A DNA stretch of 64,000 bases from Candidatus Nanosynbacter sp. HMT-352 (lineage in GTDB: Bacteria > Patescibacteriota > Saccharimonadia > Saccharimonadales > Saccharimonadaceae): the NCBI RefSeq assembly GCF_022819385.1, contig NZ_CP089290.1:434001-498000 (forward strand), given 5' to 3'. Made by a program: the position numbers and the translations under genes. The notes under the pieces were generated by a model. It was not told the DNA's origin, made no database searches, and worked only from the letters and a program-made list of their open reading frames with translations. Below are positions 25,650-34,606 of the stretch, in pieces. Each line of letters begins with the position of its first letter. The stretch's first letter is position 1.

Positions 25650-25690
25650 CGCTGAGGGGCGCTAGTCGATTAAACTAACACCCCTCAGCG
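25650..25690 (-). repeat. Perfect 10-bp hairpin in the 3' UTR
   Basis: CGCTGAGGGG (25650-25659) pairs with CCCCTCAGCG (25681-25690); the inner TAGT/ACTA can extend it. It lies just after the surface-protein stop codon and has no U-tract, so it is an extra structure ahead of the real terminator. Confidence 0.75.
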
Positions 25691-25699
25691 AAAGGTTGG

Positions 25700-27301
25700 T
25701 TATCCTTCTGGGTGTGTCGTCTGGCGGCGGCGCATCCAGAAGGTGGCGACTCCGGCAGTCAGAAGCGCGACCGCGACAGCGATCGCACTGCTCCCGGCGC
25801 CGCCGGTTATCGGCAGTCGGAACTGCCGGGGCGGCGTGCTCGGGGTCGGAGTCGGCGTGGGCACGGGTGCCGGTGTTGTCGACGGCGTGGGTGTCGGCAC
25901 CGGTGTTGCCGACGGTGTCGTCGATGGGCTCGGAGTCGATGTCGGTTCCGGCGTGGGTGCCGGAGATGTCGACGGCGTTGCCGACGGACTCGGTTCCGGC
26001 GTCGTGCTCGGAGTCGGCTCCGGAGATGTCGACGGTGTTGGGCTCGGACTCGGTGATGCCGATGGCGCCGGAGTTGGCGTCACAGGCGTTGGCGTCGGGC
26101 TCGGACTCGGTGTCGGGCTTGGTGCCGACGGACTCGGGCTCGGAGTCGGGGTCGGCGTGGGCACCACGGGGTTGGTGTCGAATCCGGCGTTACCGCCAGA
26201 TTCTCGACGTATGATTCGGGCAGCCACTTCCCAGGATTTATCCTGGGAAGTGATATTGGCAACGTCACGCCACGGACCGGGGTCCGTGGCGCTGACGCTG
26301 ACGTTAAGTTGGAAACGGGCCTTTTCGCCCTTATCCAACTTAACGTTGATGGTCGCCCTAGTATTATCGCAGCTAACGACATCAGGCTCGATGTATCTTG
26401 TATACATCGGCTGACCCCAGTCGCCAGCTTCAGAATAGACGCCAATCCGTCCAGTCAGCAGTTGGTCACAGGTAAAAGACTGACCTGGTGAGGTCAGTGT
26501 GTCTGTGACCGTAAATGTCTGTCCGTCGTGTTCTGCCGTTGGCAGAACCAAGGTGACGTGCTGCTTAGAGTCATCTACAGAACCCCATTTAGAGGGCTCT
26601 GCGCCGATGGTGGAGCAGCCGTCGCAGACACCTACTTGGATGGTCGTCCTGCGGACGACCCCGTCGATATTCCAAACCAATTCCCGGGTTTCCCCGGGAA
26701 CAAGGACGGAGCTCATGTGCACGAGCCACCACGCGTCTGCGTGGAAGCCCTGACGCTCAGAAACCTCGACCTCGTCGGTCAACGTAACGGTCACCTTGTG
26801 GGCGGTACCATTATACGTGGCGTATCCGATGATAATTCCGGAAGGAGTCGTCATCGGGATGGGGCTATCATTACCGTCTGTCCCGAGCTCACTCGGGACA
26901 GTAATGTCGATATGGTCCCCCGCACAATGACCCTCCTCGAGGGTCAAAGTAACCGAAAATCTCACCGCCTCGTAGGCGGTGAACTCCAAGGAACCGTCTG
27001 AGGTTACTAGGGACGTTTCGATTTCCCCAGGAGAAATGTCCCGGGAAATACACCCGTGTCCGCTGTTGGCGGGTTGAGCGTCGTTGTTAGCAACCGCTGC
27101 AGCATTACTGCTGCTGCTCGACTGAGCCTCGTCGGTGACCGCTACCGTAGTAGCACCGACCGACTGGGCGGTGGTCGACTGGGCTGCTGACTGCGCCTCG
27201 TCGGCGGCGTGCGTTACTCCTCCGAAGAGGAGCATCGCAAAGATCGTGACGAAAATCGCCACGACCGAGACTCCCAGCGGAGCCTTGTTGCGGTTACGCA
27301 T
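25700..27301 (-). CDS. GC-rich LPITG-anchored surface protein with hairpin-dense coding sequence
   Basis: 533 residues. A signal peptide (about 1-32, [20 protein letters not shown]) leads to a mature region of about 340 residues with predicted beta structure and few cysteines. A long Pro/Thr/Ser stalk (about 380-487, [14 protein letters not shown]) follows, then the sortase signal LPITG near 496, a hydrophobic helix and basic tail MRRRQ. It is probably linked to the envelope by a sortase. G+C is much higher than in neighbouring genes. Inside the coding sequence at least ten perfect 8-13-bp hairpins with 2-5-nt loops occur. The ATG has AGGAGG. It sits alone, with its own promoter and terminator, between rplA and rplJ. 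Transfer from a high-GC actinobacterial host is one explanation. Confidence 0.85.
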   Translation of the reverse strand: MRNRNKAPLGVSVVAIFVTIFAMLLFGGVTHAADEAQSAAQSTTAQSVGATTVAVTDEAQSSSSSNAAAVANNDAQPANSGHGCISRDISPGEIETSLVTSDGSLEFTAYEAVRFSVTLTLEEGHCAGDHIDITVPSELGTDGNDSPIPMTTPSGIIIGYATYNGTAHKVTVTLTDEVEVSERQGFHADAWWLVHMSSVLVPGETRELVWNIDGVVRRTTIQVGVCDGCSTIGAEPSKWGSVDDSKQHVTLVLPTAEHDGQTFTVTDTLTSPGQSFTCDQLLTGRIGVYSEAGDWGQPMYTRYIEPDVVSCDNTRATINVKLDKGEKARFQLNVSVSATDPGPWRDVANITSQDKSWEVAARIIRRESGGNAGFDTNPVVPTPTPTPSPSPSAPSPTPSPSPTPTPVTPTPAPSASPSPSPTPSTSPEPTPSTTPEPSPSATPSTSPAPTPEPTSTPSPSTTPSATPVPTPTPSTTPAPVPTPTPTPSTPPRQFRLPITGGAGSSAIAVAVALLTAGVATFWMRRRQTTHPEG

Positions 27302-27329
27302 TTCTGCGCCCTCCTATGGTTGTTGGTAT

Positions 27330-27401
27330 CTAGATGCAGAGATAGATGTTAAGGTCCTTATCCAGCCATGCTGGAAATCGGATCCGAACATCAGCATCTA
27401 G
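27330..27401 (-). promoter_or_regulatory. Four-tier stem in the 5' leader of the LPITG gene
   Basis: Nested pairs: CTAGATGC/GCATCTAG, GATGTT/AACATC, GGTCC/GGATC and TCCAG/CTGGA with loop CCATG. The stem lies between the promoter and the AGGAGG ribosome site. The third tier contains a pair that is a wobble on the plus strand but a mismatch in minus-strand RNA. Confidence 0.65.
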
Positions 27402-27413
27402 GTGGACTTTACT

Positions 27414-27441
27414 ATTTTATCATAAAAAATGAAAAATGCAA
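27414..27441 (-). promoter_or_regulatory. Promoter of the LPITG gene
   Basis: TTGCAT (27441-27436), 16-nt spacer, TAAAAT (27419-27414), followed by a structured leader of about 105 nt. Confidence 0.65.
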
Positions 27442-27498
27442 TAGTAACACAAAAATCCCGCCAGAATCGACGGGATTTAATTGCCTGAAATATAAAGA

Positions 27499-28506
27499 TT
27501 ATAGAGAGTTCTCTACTTTAATGCCAGGACCCATAGTTGTGGCAATTGCAACGCTCTTAACGTAAACGCCCTTTAAGCTGGATGGCTTTTGGGAGTTCAA
27601 GCTAGTTAAGAATGCGCGTGCGTTTTCTGACAATTTTTCAGCGCCGAATGACACCTTACCGATTGACAAGTGAACGATGGCTTGCTTATCAACGCGATAT
27701 TCAACTTTTCCGGCTTTTGCTTCAGAAACGGCTTTAGCGACGTCAGTAGCGACAGTGCCAGACTTTGGATTTGGCATCAAACCGCGTGGACCAAGCAAAC
27801 GTGCGTATTTACCAAGCTTTGGCATGTACTGTGGAGTTGCGACTAAAATGTCGAAGTTCAATTCTTCCTTGTCCAATTGGCTTAGGAATTCTTCATCACC
27901 GATGATGTCGGCGCCAGCTTTTTTAGCGGCAGCGTGTTCTGATTCTGGTGCAAAAACTGCTACGCGAACGTCCTTACCTGTACCGTGTGGCAATGCTACG
28001 GTTGAGCGAATGTTTTGGTCGGCTTGGCGTGGGTCAACACCCAAGCGGATGTGGATTTCAACGCTAGCGTCGAACTTGACTGGACTGGTTTCAGTAGCCA
28101 ATTTCAAAGCTTCGTCTAAGCTGTACAATTTGTTCTTTTCAACGTTTTTTGCAGCGTCTTGATATTTTTTACCGCGGCGCTCCAAACGTGGACGAGTAAC
28201 TGGCTTTGGACCTTTCTTTACGTGAGCTTCAGCGTCGTCTGATTGTGGAGTAGTGTCGCCAGCTTCCTTGCGAGCTTCCTTCTCTGCTTTTTCAGCAGCT
28301 TCATCTAGGGCTTTTTGGCTGCGTTTGCCAGACTTAGCGACAGTAGCTTCGCGCTCAGCAACAACGTCTTTGTCTTTGTTGTCGTGAGATTTGCTTACGT
28401 CTGTAGCTTCTGCAATTGCTGCTTCAATTTCAGCGATTGTATTTTTCTCACTGACCTCTAATTTTAGTTCTGCTGCTTTTTCTAGCAACTCGGCTTTCTT
28501 TGCCAT
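27499..28506 (-). CDS. rplA: 50S ribosomal protein L1 with N-terminal extension
   Basis: 335 residues, about 105 longer than typical L1. The C-terminal 230 residues are ordinary L1 (RRGKKYQDAAKNVEK, LGPRGLMPNPKSGTV). The extension begins with a HeH/SAP-like helical module (ELLEKAAELKLEVSEKNTI) and continues with a charged, Ala/Glu/Lys-rich stretch, probably disordered. L1 forms the mobile stalk that releases E-site tRNA. The ATG follows AAAGGATTTTT. It shares a divergent promoter region with eno. Confidence 0.95.
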   Translation of the reverse strand: MAKKAELLEKAAELKLEVSEKNTIAEIEAAIAEATDVSKSHDNKDKDVVAEREATVAKSGKRSQKALDEAAEKAEKEARKEAGDTTPQSDDAEAHVKKGPKPVTRPRLERRGKKYQDAAKNVEKNKLYSLDEALKLATETSPVKFDASVEIHIRLGVDPRQADQNIRSTVALPHGTGKDVRVAVFAPESEHAAAKKAGADIIGDEEFLSQLDKEELNFDILVATPQYMPKLGKYARLLGPRGLMPNPKSGTVATDVAKAVSEAKAGKVEYRVDKQAIVHLSIGKVSFGAEKLSENARAFLTSLNSQKPSSLKGVYVKSVAIATTMGPGIKVENSL

Positions 28507-28584
28507 AAAAATCCTTTCTGTGGTACGAACGGCAATTTGTCATCTTAACAAATCAGCCTCCCAACATTGATTGATAATGTCGAA

Positions 28585-28635
28585 ATTATACCATATTTTC
28601 AGAGATTGAGGCAAATGTTTGGTAAAATAGTAATT
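28585..28635. promoter_or_regulatory. Divergent rplA/eno promoters
   Basis: On the minus strand TATAAT (28590-28585) serves rplA with a leader of about 70 nt. On the plus strand TAAAAT (28623-28628) lies 7 nt before the eno ATG, giving a probable leaderless eno mRNA. Confidence 0.7.
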
Positions 28636-29916
28636 ATGGATATAACAATTACAAACATACAAGCAAGGCAAATTTTAGATTCGCGTGGAAATCCGACGGT
28701 TGAGGCGGACGTTACTTTGAGTGACGGTTCGTTCGGTCGTGCGGCTGTTCCGTCTGGCGCAAGCACTGGCTCTTTCGAGGCTGTTGAGCTTCGGGACGGC
28801 GAGTTGGCGTTTAGTGGTAAAGGCGTGCTTCGTGCGGTCGAAAATGTCAATGGTGAGATTGCGCAGGCTTTGAAAGGTTCTAATCCGTTCGACCAGACCG
28901 CAATTGATGAAAAAATGAAGAGTCTGGACGGTACGCCGAATAAGGCACGTTTGGGTGCGAATGCTATTTTGGCGGTGTCGCTGGCTGTAGCGAAAGCTGC
29001 CGCTAAGTCGCGTGGCGTGGAGTTGTATCAATACGTCAATAGCTTAGCTGGAAGTCCTGCAATGTGCCTGCCGATGCCGATGATCAACGTGATGAACGGC
29101 GGTCAGCATGCGTTGGGCGCGACTGATTTTCAGGAATATATGATTATCCCAACTAGCGCGGCAACTTTTGCGGACGCAGTTCGAATGAGTGCTGAAGTTT
29201 TTCATGCATTGGCAAAAATCCTGAAAGATGAAGGCTATCCTACAACGGTTGGCGATGAAGGCGGCTATGCGCCTCATGTCAGGAATGGTAATATGGAGCC
29301 TATTTTGTTACTATCTCGCGCCATCGAGCAGGCTGGCTATAAATTAGGCGTGGACTTTGGCTTTGCGCTGGATGTTGCAGCGAGCGAGCTTTACAAGGAC
29401 GGCAAATATAACTTGGCGACTGAGCACCGAATTCTGTCGGCTGACGAAATGATTCGCACGTATAAAGCTCTGCTGGAGCGCGTCCCTGTTCTCTCGATTG
29501 AGGATGGATTGAACGAAGAAGCTTGGGAGGATTGGGAGAAAATGACGGCTGATTTGGGCAATTTTGCGCAATTGGTTGGCGATGATCTTTTGGTGACGAA
29601 TGTCGAGCGATTGAAGCGCGGAATTGAAGAAAAGGCTGGCAATGCTATCTTAATCAAGCCGAACCAAATTGGTACATTGACTGAGACAATTCAGGCTGTT
29701 TTGATGGCGAAGAACGCTGGCTGGAATACAGTGATGAGTCACAGATCTGGCGAGACGGAGGACGTAACGATTTCTCACTTGGCGGTCGGTTTGGGCACGG
29801 GTCAAATTAAGACTGGCTCAATGTCGCGGTCAGAGCGAATTGCTAAGTATAACGAGCTGCTGAGAATTGCGGAAAAGCGCCCAGATTTGGAGATTGCACA
29901 TCCGTTTGTGAAGTAA
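28636..29916 (+). CDS. eno: Enolase
   Basis: 426 residues. Characteristic segments are [15 protein letters not shown], the substrate loop [21 protein letters not shown] and the active-site SHRSGETED. It interconverts 2-phosphoglycerate and phosphoenolpyruvate in glycolysis; membrane or surface moonlighting is known for the family. The ATG at 28636 is chosen because the standard enolase N-terminus starts there and TAAAAT lies 7 nt upstream; a longer frame exists but is not conserved. A clear terminator follows. Its position between rplA and rplK breaks the usual ribosomal gene order. Confidence 0.97.
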   Translation: MDITITNIQARQILDSRGNPTVEADVTLSDGSFGRAAVPSGASTGSFEAVELRDGELAFSGKGVLRAVENVNGEIAQALKGSNPFDQTAIDEKMKSLDGTPNKARLGANAILAVSLAVAKAAAKSRGVELYQYVNSLAGSPAMCLPMPMINVMNGGQHALGATDFQEYMIIPTSAATFADAVRMSAEVFHALAKILKDEGYPTTVGDEGGYAPHVRNGNMEPILLLSRAIEQAGYKLGVDFGFALDVAASELYKDGKYNLATEHRILSADEMIRTYKALLERVPVLSIEDGLNEEAWEDWEKMTADLGNFAQLVGDDLLVTNVERLKRGIEEKAGNAILIKPNQIGTLTETIQAVLMAKNAGWNTVMSHRSGETEDVTISHLAVGLGTGQIKTGSMSRSERIAKYNELLRIAEKRPDLEIAHPFVK

Positions 29917-29927
29917 CTCTCACAAAA

Positions 29928-29962
29928 AGACTTCCCCGTAATTCAGAGGAAGTCTTTTTTAT
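29928..29962 (+). terminator. Terminator of eno
   Basis: AAGACTTCC and GGAAGTCTT pair around a 12-nt loop, followed by TTTTTTA. Confidence 0.88.
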
Positions 29963-29992
29963 TTGGCGATTTTTTTGACAATTATTCGAGGA

Positions 29993-30550
29993 CTATCTTC
30001 TTAAAAACTCAATTTCCCCGCCCTCATTGATTCGGACAATTTGCGACGGTTGAGTGTTGGCGACTTCTCCAGAATCGACATAAATCGGCACTAATTCGTG
30101 GAAGTAATTTATCGCTTCGGTGATGTTTTTTGCCGGTTCTTCTCCCGATGGATTTGCGCTGGGCGCGACCAAAAGACCAACGGTTCGAATTAACTCTGCC
30201 AACGGAGATTCTGGCACGACTCTGAATGCCAATGTTCCACCATTTCTCGGAAGATGTGGCAGAAAATTAGGACTTACTTTGGTGATGATTGTTGTTGGTC
30301 TATTTTTGGAGATTTCTTGATATTTGCGTTTGATCGACGGCGCAAGATTAGGAATGTCGTCAATATCCGCAACCAAAATAATAACGGGTTTATCTAAGGA
30401 GCGCCGCTTAACCTTATATAATCTCTCGACGGCTTTTTCTGAATTGGCAGCGGCTAATATTCCGTAAATCGTGTCAGTTTTAGCAATTATCAATTGCTCA
30501 TTTTTAAGCGCGGAGATTACACCGTCATCTAAAATATTCTTCACAATCAT
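29993..30550 (-). CDS. tsaC: L-threonylcarbamoyladenylate synthase, Sua5/YrdC family
   Basis: 185 residues, a single YrdC domain without the Sua5 C-terminal domain. KTDTIYGI near 24, VKRRSLDKP, and LLVAPSANPSGE are family motifs that bind ATP, bicarbonate and threonine. The product is used to make t6A37 in ANN-decoding tRNAs, an essential modification. It lies between eno and rplK on the rplK strand, downstream of the rplK terminator, so it needs its own promoter. Confidence 0.92.
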   Translation of the reverse strand: MIVKNILDDGVISALKNEQLIIAKTDTIYGILAAANSEKAVERLYKVKRRSLDKPVIILVADIDDIPNLAPSIKRKYQEISKNRPTTIITKVSPNFLPHLPRNGGTLAFRVVPESPLAELIRTVGLLVAPSANPSGEEPAKNITEAINYFHELVPIYVDSGEVANTQPSQIVRINEGGEIEFLRR

Positions 30551-30569
30551 TTATTACATCTTCCCATAA

Positions 30570-30598
30570 AATAACCCCGAGAAGTCCGGGGCTATTTG
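30570..30598 (-). terminator. Terminator of the secE-nusG-rplK unit
   Basis: On the minus strand TAGCCCCG pairs with CGGGGTTA (one G-T pair), followed by TTTTATG. Confidence 0.75.
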
Positions 30599-30614
30599 CT
30601 AAAAGTTCTGTAGA

Positions 30615-31040
30615 TTAGTCGACGACTTCAACGCCCATTGATCGTGCTGATCCGGCGATAACTTTCATTGCTCCTTCGATGTCGATTGCGTTCAATTGGT
30701 CTTTTTTCGCTTCAGCGATTTCTTGCAATTGTGCGCGAGTAATCTTACCAACCTTGTCTGAGTGTGGTTTGCCGCTACCCTTTTGGATGCCAGCTTTTTC
30801 GCGAATCATATCGTCAACTGGCTGACCAAGTGAGTTCCAAGTAAATGTTCGGTCTTCGTAAACTTGAATGTGAACAATTACGTCCTTACCCATCATGTCT
30901 TTTGTAGCATCATTGAATGGATTGATAAAGTCCATCATGTTTAATCCCCACTGACCAAGCGTTGATCCCACTGGAGGACCTGCTGTTGCTCGACCGGCTG
31001 GAATGCGTAATTTCAAATTACCAATAATTTTCTTTGCCAT
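30615..31040 (-). CDS. rplK: 50S ribosomal protein L11
   Basis: 141 residues, standard length. GRATAGPPVGSTLGQWGLNMMDF is altered from the usual but recognisable L11 N-terminus; the RNA-binding C-terminal domain has KGSGKPHSDKVGKIT and RSMGVEVVD. It binds the GTPase centre of 23S rRNA. It follows nusG, the common secE-nusG-rplK order, but rplA is not next, being displaced about 2 kb. Confidence 0.97.
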   Translation of the reverse strand: MAKKIIGNLKLRIPAGRATAGPPVGSTLGQWGLNMMDFINPFNDATKDMMGKDVIVHIQVYEDRTFTWNSLGQPVDDMIREKAGIQKGSGKPHSDKVGKITRAQLQEIAEAKKDQLNAIDIEGAMKVIAGSARSMGVEVVD

Positions 31041-31106
31041 AGTTCTTCCTTATAGTTTGTAGTGCGTAACTCGAATATTATATCGAAAAATGCTTAAAAT
31101 TGCAAG

Positions 31107-31652
31107 CTAAACTTTTTTAACCTGCAGGGCGTCCAACTCGACTGGAGTGTCACGGCCAAACATGCTGACCATAACCTTCAAAGTACCCTTAGATGCGTCA
31201 ATTTCGCTCACTGCGCCATCAAAGCCCTTGAACGGACCGTCGATAATTGAAACAACTTCGCCCTCTGAGAAGTCAATCTGATGCTTTGGTTCTTCAACGC
31301 CCATTCGCTTCTTAATTTTCGCAATCTCTTTTTCAGAAACTGGAGTTGGCGTAGTGTCGGCGCCTACGAATCCTGTTACACCTGGCGTGTTGCGGATGAT
31401 GTACCAAGTTTCATCGGTCAATTTCATCTCAACCAAGACATAGCCCTGGAAAATTTTAGCCTCAACAATTTTACGTTTGCCGTTGCGAATTTGGATCTGT
31501 TTTTCCTTTGGCACGATAACGTCAAAAATCTTATCAGCCATATCGACACCGTTGATTCGCTGGCGGATTGATTCGGCAACTTTTTCTTCATAGCCAGAAT
31601 AAGTGTGAATTGCATACCATTGCTTGCTATCGTCATATCGTTTTGAACTCAT
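31107..31652 (-). CDS. nusG: Transcription termination/antitermination factor NusG
   Basis: 181 residues. The NGN domain starts WYAIHTYSGYEEKVAESI and includes GYVLVEMKLTDETWYIIRNTPGVTGFVG; a C-terminal KOW domain (FSEGEVVSIIDGPFKGFDG) follows. NusG binds RNA polymerase and couples it to Rho or to ribosomal S10. It lies between secE and rplK, the conserved order, with 10 nt separating it from secE. Confidence 0.98.
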   Translation of the reverse strand: MSSKRYDDSKQWYAIHTYSGYEEKVAESIRQRINGVDMADKIFDVIVPKEKQIQIRNGKRKIVEAKIFQGYVLVEMKLTDETWYIIRNTPGVTGFVGADTTPTPVSEKEIAKIKKRMGVEEPKHQIDFSEGEVVSIIDGPFKGFDGAVSEIDASKGTLKVMVSMFGRDTPVELDALQVKKV

Positions 31653-31662
31653 AATCTCTCCC

Positions 31663-31992
31663 TTACTTCAAAATTTGGTTAAAGCCCCAGTTAAATGCGG
31701 CGTCAAGTAATAAAATCAGAACGACAAACACAAAGGTGAAGATAAGCACTGCCGCTGTCATTGCCCAAGTGGCTGAGCGGGTTGGCCAGCGAACTAGCTT
31801 CAGCTCTTCCCAGGCGCCCTTAAAATATCCAATCAATCCACCTTTTTCGCCAGACTTTTTAGGTGTTTTTGTGGTGATTTTTGTTGGTTTATTGATTTTT
31901 TTCGCTACAGTTTTTTCTTTTTTTGGCGCGTCGTCAGTAGCCTTGATTCGACGAACCGTAGTTTTGCTGCTTGCCTTGCCCTTCTGTGCCAT
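31663..31992 (-). CDS. secE: Preprotein translocase subunit SecE
   Basis: 109 residues from the ATG at 31992, which follows GGGAGAAAAT; a longer frame exists upstream but lacks an SD. The first 50 residues are Lys/Thr-rich. The conserved SecE core is FKGAWEELKLVRWPTRSATW followed by one membrane helix (about 78-100). SecE clamps SecY in the Sec channel. It precedes nusG as usual. Confidence 0.93.
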   Translation of the reverse strand: MAQKGKASSKTTVRRIKATDDAPKKEKTVAKKINKPTKITTKTPKKSGEKGGLIGYFKGAWEELKLVRWPTRSATWAMTAAVLIFTFVFVVLILLLDAAFNWGFNQILK

Positions 31993-32081
31993 ATTTTCTC
32001 CCAATTTAAAAAGTCTGTTTTTCACAGACTGTCAATAGCCATTGTAATTCATCCAGTCCAAAAAAACAAGTTGACCGAATA

Positions 32082-33278
32082 TTATTTGTCATTTTTTTTG
32101 AACTCTTTTAGTTTGAATCCGAACGTCGATCCGTGGTTCAATCGGCTTTCTACCTCAATTTTGCAGCCCAATTTCTTCGCCAACTTAGCGGAAACATATA
32201 GACCTAATCCCGTGCCTTTCGTCTCGCGAGTTCTATAATCTTCTGCGCGGTAAAACTTATCGAAAATTTTTGCCATGTCGGCTTTGCTAATGCCAATTCC
32301 CGTGTCAATAACCTTGAAGGTGATTTCGCCAGATTTATTTTTCTTGATGGATAAAGTTATGGAGCCTTTTTGTGTATATCGAATAGAGTTGGTAATGAAG
32401 TTTTGGAGAATTTCCTCCAGATATAGACGAGAAACCTTAACCACGCCAAGTCGCCCGCCGATATCCAAATTGAAAGCTAAGCCTTTTTCGCCCGCCTGAG
32501 GTGAATATTCGGAATTTATCTGAGCCGCCAACTCTGTCACGTCAATTATTTCCGTTTCATCGGCTACTCCTCGCTCGGCGCGTGATAACGTACTGAGGTC
32601 GTTGATCATTCGCGCTAAGAATAAAATTTGTTTATGAGATTCGTCAATGGCTTCGGGAATTTTGCTAGTCATTTTACGCTCGACCAGTAATTTGGCGTTG
32701 CTCAGCGAACCTTCAGCAATAGCAATTGGCGTGCGTAATTCGTGACTAACTACGCTGATAAACTCATCGCGCTCCTCTTCGAGGCTCTTCGTCTTCGTAA
32801 TGTCGCGCAAAATAAGCACATATCCGTCCGGCGTCATCTTGTCGCCGCCCTGAACTGGCGCAAGCGTAACTTCCAGGCGAATATAATCGCCATCTTCGAT
32901 TTTCATCAGAACGTCGTCGCGCTGGCGAATTGCGGAAGACTTGGTGAGTTCCTTAAAAATGTCAATCGGCTTTTTATCCGTCGTTTCAAGGTTCAATACT
33001 TGACTGATATGTTCGCCGTTAATTCCGCTATTCGTGTCAATTAAATTAAGTGCCGCCGAATTGTATGTATTGATAATTCCATGCTCGTCCGTACTGAGGA
33101 TCGCGTCGGTAATATTATTGATAAGCGTGATCATTCTTTGGTGTTCACTGAAGCTTTTTTTATGGTTTTTCTTACAATCAGATTTATCGCTAATTTCCGA
33201 CAATATTTTATGTAAAACAATAGCTATAACACCTAAAGCAACACTCAGAGTGATCAATAGAAAAATTAGCGCCCACAT
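32082..33278 (-). CDS. Orphan PAS-domain sensor histidine kinase
   Basis: 398 residues. One N-terminal membrane helix (about 2-24), a PAS domain (about 48-160, ILSTDEHGIINTYN), then HisKA with H179 in VVSHELRTPIA and a full ATPase domain (N-box LQNFITNSIRYT, G-box GTGLGLYVSAKL). This is the PhoR/WalK-type layout with little extracellular sequence. No response regulator is adjacent, so its partner is elsewhere, possibly the regulator at 7307. The start shows TATACT 6 nt before the ATG and no SD. Confidence 0.92.
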   Translation of the reverse strand: MWALIFLLITLSVALGVIAIVLHKILSEISDKSDCKKNHKKSFSEHQRMITLINNITDAILSTDEHGIINTYNSAALNLIDTNSGINGEHISQVLNLETTDKKPIDIFKELTKSSAIRQRDDVLMKIEDGDYIRLEVTLAPVQGGDKMTPDGYVLILRDITKTKSLEEERDEFISVVSHELRTPIAIAEGSLSNAKLLVERKMTSKIPEAIDESHKQILFLARMINDLSTLSRAERGVADETEIIDVTELAAQINSEYSPQAGEKGLAFNLDIGGRLGVVKVSRLYLEEILQNFITNSIRYTQKGSITLSIKKNKSGEITFKVIDTGIGISKADMAKIFDKFYRAEDYRTRETKGTGLGLYVSAKLAKKLGCKIEVESRLNHGSTFGFKLKEFKKNDK

Positions 33279-33308
33279 AGCTAAAGTATAACATAAGCAT
33301 ATGCGTTT

Positions 33309-34001
33309 CTATATGTATGGCGAATATTTTTTCAATTCATTTCGGTGGATTTTATAATGCGGATCAAATTTGGCAACTTCGTCCCAGAATTTCGTCGAGT
33401 GATTCATATGCCTGGTGTGGCACAATTCGTGGATAATTACGTAATCAATTAGCTCAAATGGCAAGTTCATCATCCCGATGTTCAAGCTAATCGTTCCAGA
33501 TGAAGAGCAGCTTCCCCAGCGACTTGACGAGTGCGTGATTTTACTTCGAGCAAAAGAAAAGCCGTGTTCTTTCGCTAAAAATGACAATCGCCTCGGCAGA
33601 TATGACTTGGCTTCTTTTCTGAGTGCGATCAGAATTTTACTGCGAATAAGTTGTTGGTTTGTGGTAGATTCAACAGATTCTGCTTCATTTATTTCTGCCA
33701 ATATCTGCGTTCCGACGATTTTCACGCTCGAAGGTTTCGTGGTCGTTTGTATCAATAAATTATGACTTTTGCCGATCTGCTGATTCTCCGTGTAAGAAAG
33801 TTCTTCTCGGTATTGAGAAACTAATTCGCGTATTTGCTTCCGGGAGGTTTTAACCAATGTCTTTGCAGTCAGCAGCGGCGCATATGGCGGCATTGTGATT
33901 TGTATTCGTCCATCTGGCGCAATTTTCAAACTAACAGTCTTCGCTAGGCTGCGTTTTTTAACGACAATTTCTCCGAATTCTTCGTCGGTAATAATTGCCA
34001 T
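33309..34001 (-). CDS. YgjP-like (DUF45) zinc metallopeptidase
   Basis: 230 residues. The C-terminus carries VIIHELCHTRHMNHSTKFW, the YgjP/M48-like zinc motif: HExxH with a further histidine in HMNHS. Upstream are SRWGSCSSSGTISLN and the beta-rich N-terminal half (IQITMPPYAP), both characteristic of the family. No membrane segment, so cytoplasmic. Its stop is 3 nt from the start of the neighbouring kinase gene's end region, suggesting cotranscription with the P-loop protein. Biological substrate unknown. Confidence 0.85.
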   Translation of the reverse strand: MAIITDEEFGEIVVKKRSLAKTVSLKIAPDGRIQITMPPYAPLLTAKTLVKTSRKQIRELVSQYREELSYTENQQIGKSHNLLIQTTTKPSSVKIVGTQILAEINEAESVESTTNQQLIRSKILIALRKEAKSYLPRRLSFLAKEHGFSFARSKITHSSSRWGSCSSSGTISLNIGMMNLPFELIDYVIIHELCHTRHMNHSTKFWDEVAKFDPHYKIHRNELKKYSPYI

Positions 34002-34003
34002 GA

Positions 34004-34546
34004 CTAACCTATGTTAATGCGATTTCCGGCAATTGGGCGGCGTGGAGCTTCTGGGCGGCTGGCACCAATTTGCTTAAGAACGGTGCGAGCTTGGCTACTT
34101 AAGGTGTGTCGACCGCTAATCACAACGTAAGATTCGCTGCTGTGCGGCGCTGAGAATTGCTTCAATCGTCGCTCGAAAGATTCGTCATTTCCACCATAAG
34201 CCTTTATCCAGCGATGTTTGGCTGTGGTGGGATCGGTTTGTACCCAAACAAATAGGACTTTATATCCATATTCCCTGGCAAGGCGATTGATACGCATACG
34301 ATTCGTGCGCTGATCCGTTGATCCGTCCAAAATAACAGTCTGCTTAGTCTTCAAAAATTCTTCCAAAAGCGACAATGTTGCGTCAGAAATGGTTTTTGTA
34401 TTGTCCGTAAAAACTTCAAATTGTCGAGAACTTACCACTGGAGAATTGAAAATCTTCGCAAATTCTACAGCGAATTGCGTCTTCCCTGAACCTGGCGCAC
34501 CAACCATGGCGATAATATGCGGAAGTGAAGGTGATAAAGGTTTCAT
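34004..34546 (-). CDS. P-loop kinase, AAA_33/zeta-like
   Basis: 180 residues. Walker A MVGAPGSGKTQFA (about 14-26) and a Walker B-like VILDGSTDQ, with Arg-containing NRMRINRLARE downstream, match small nucleotide or RNA-repair kinases of the AAA_33 group. The C-terminal 25 residues are Arg/Pro-rich. TATAAT lies 8 nt before the ATG, a leaderless-type start. No toxin or antitoxin partner is adjacent. Substrate unknown. Confidence 0.75.
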   Translation of the reverse strand: MKPLSPSLPHIIAMVGAPGSGKTQFAVEFAKIFNSPVVSSRQFEVFTDNTKTISDATLSLLEEFLKTKQTVILDGSTDQRTNRMRINRLAREYGYKVLFVWVQTDPTTAKHRWIKAYGGNDESFERRLKQFSAPHSSESYVVISGRHTLSSQARTVLKQIGASRPEAPRRPIAGNRINIG

Positions 34547-34578
34547 ATTGAAAAATTATAGCAGATTTTTGACTAATA

Positions 34579-34606
34579 AAAAAGATTCTCTTTCAAGCGA
34601 GAATCT
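34579..34606 (-). terminator. Terminator of tRNA-Trp
   Basis: On the minus strand AAGATTCTC and GAGAATCTT pair around GCTTGAAA and are followed by TTTTTATT. Confidence 0.85.

Noticed and set aside
25840..26165. Repetitive GC-rich stretch as a possible CRISPR array or satellite
   Set aside because: Units are short and irregular and simply encode PTPSPS-type residues in frame; no constant repeat with unique spacers.
26225..26252. Coding hairpins as transcription terminators
   Set aside because: None is followed by a T-tract on the minus strand, and the frame runs through them to a proper stop and terminator.
25743..26414. Long Val/Gly-rich plus-strand frame opposite the LPITG gene
   Set aside because: It is the antisense shadow of the Pro/Thr/Ser stalk; the minus-strand frame has a signal peptide, sorting signal, SD, promoter and terminator.
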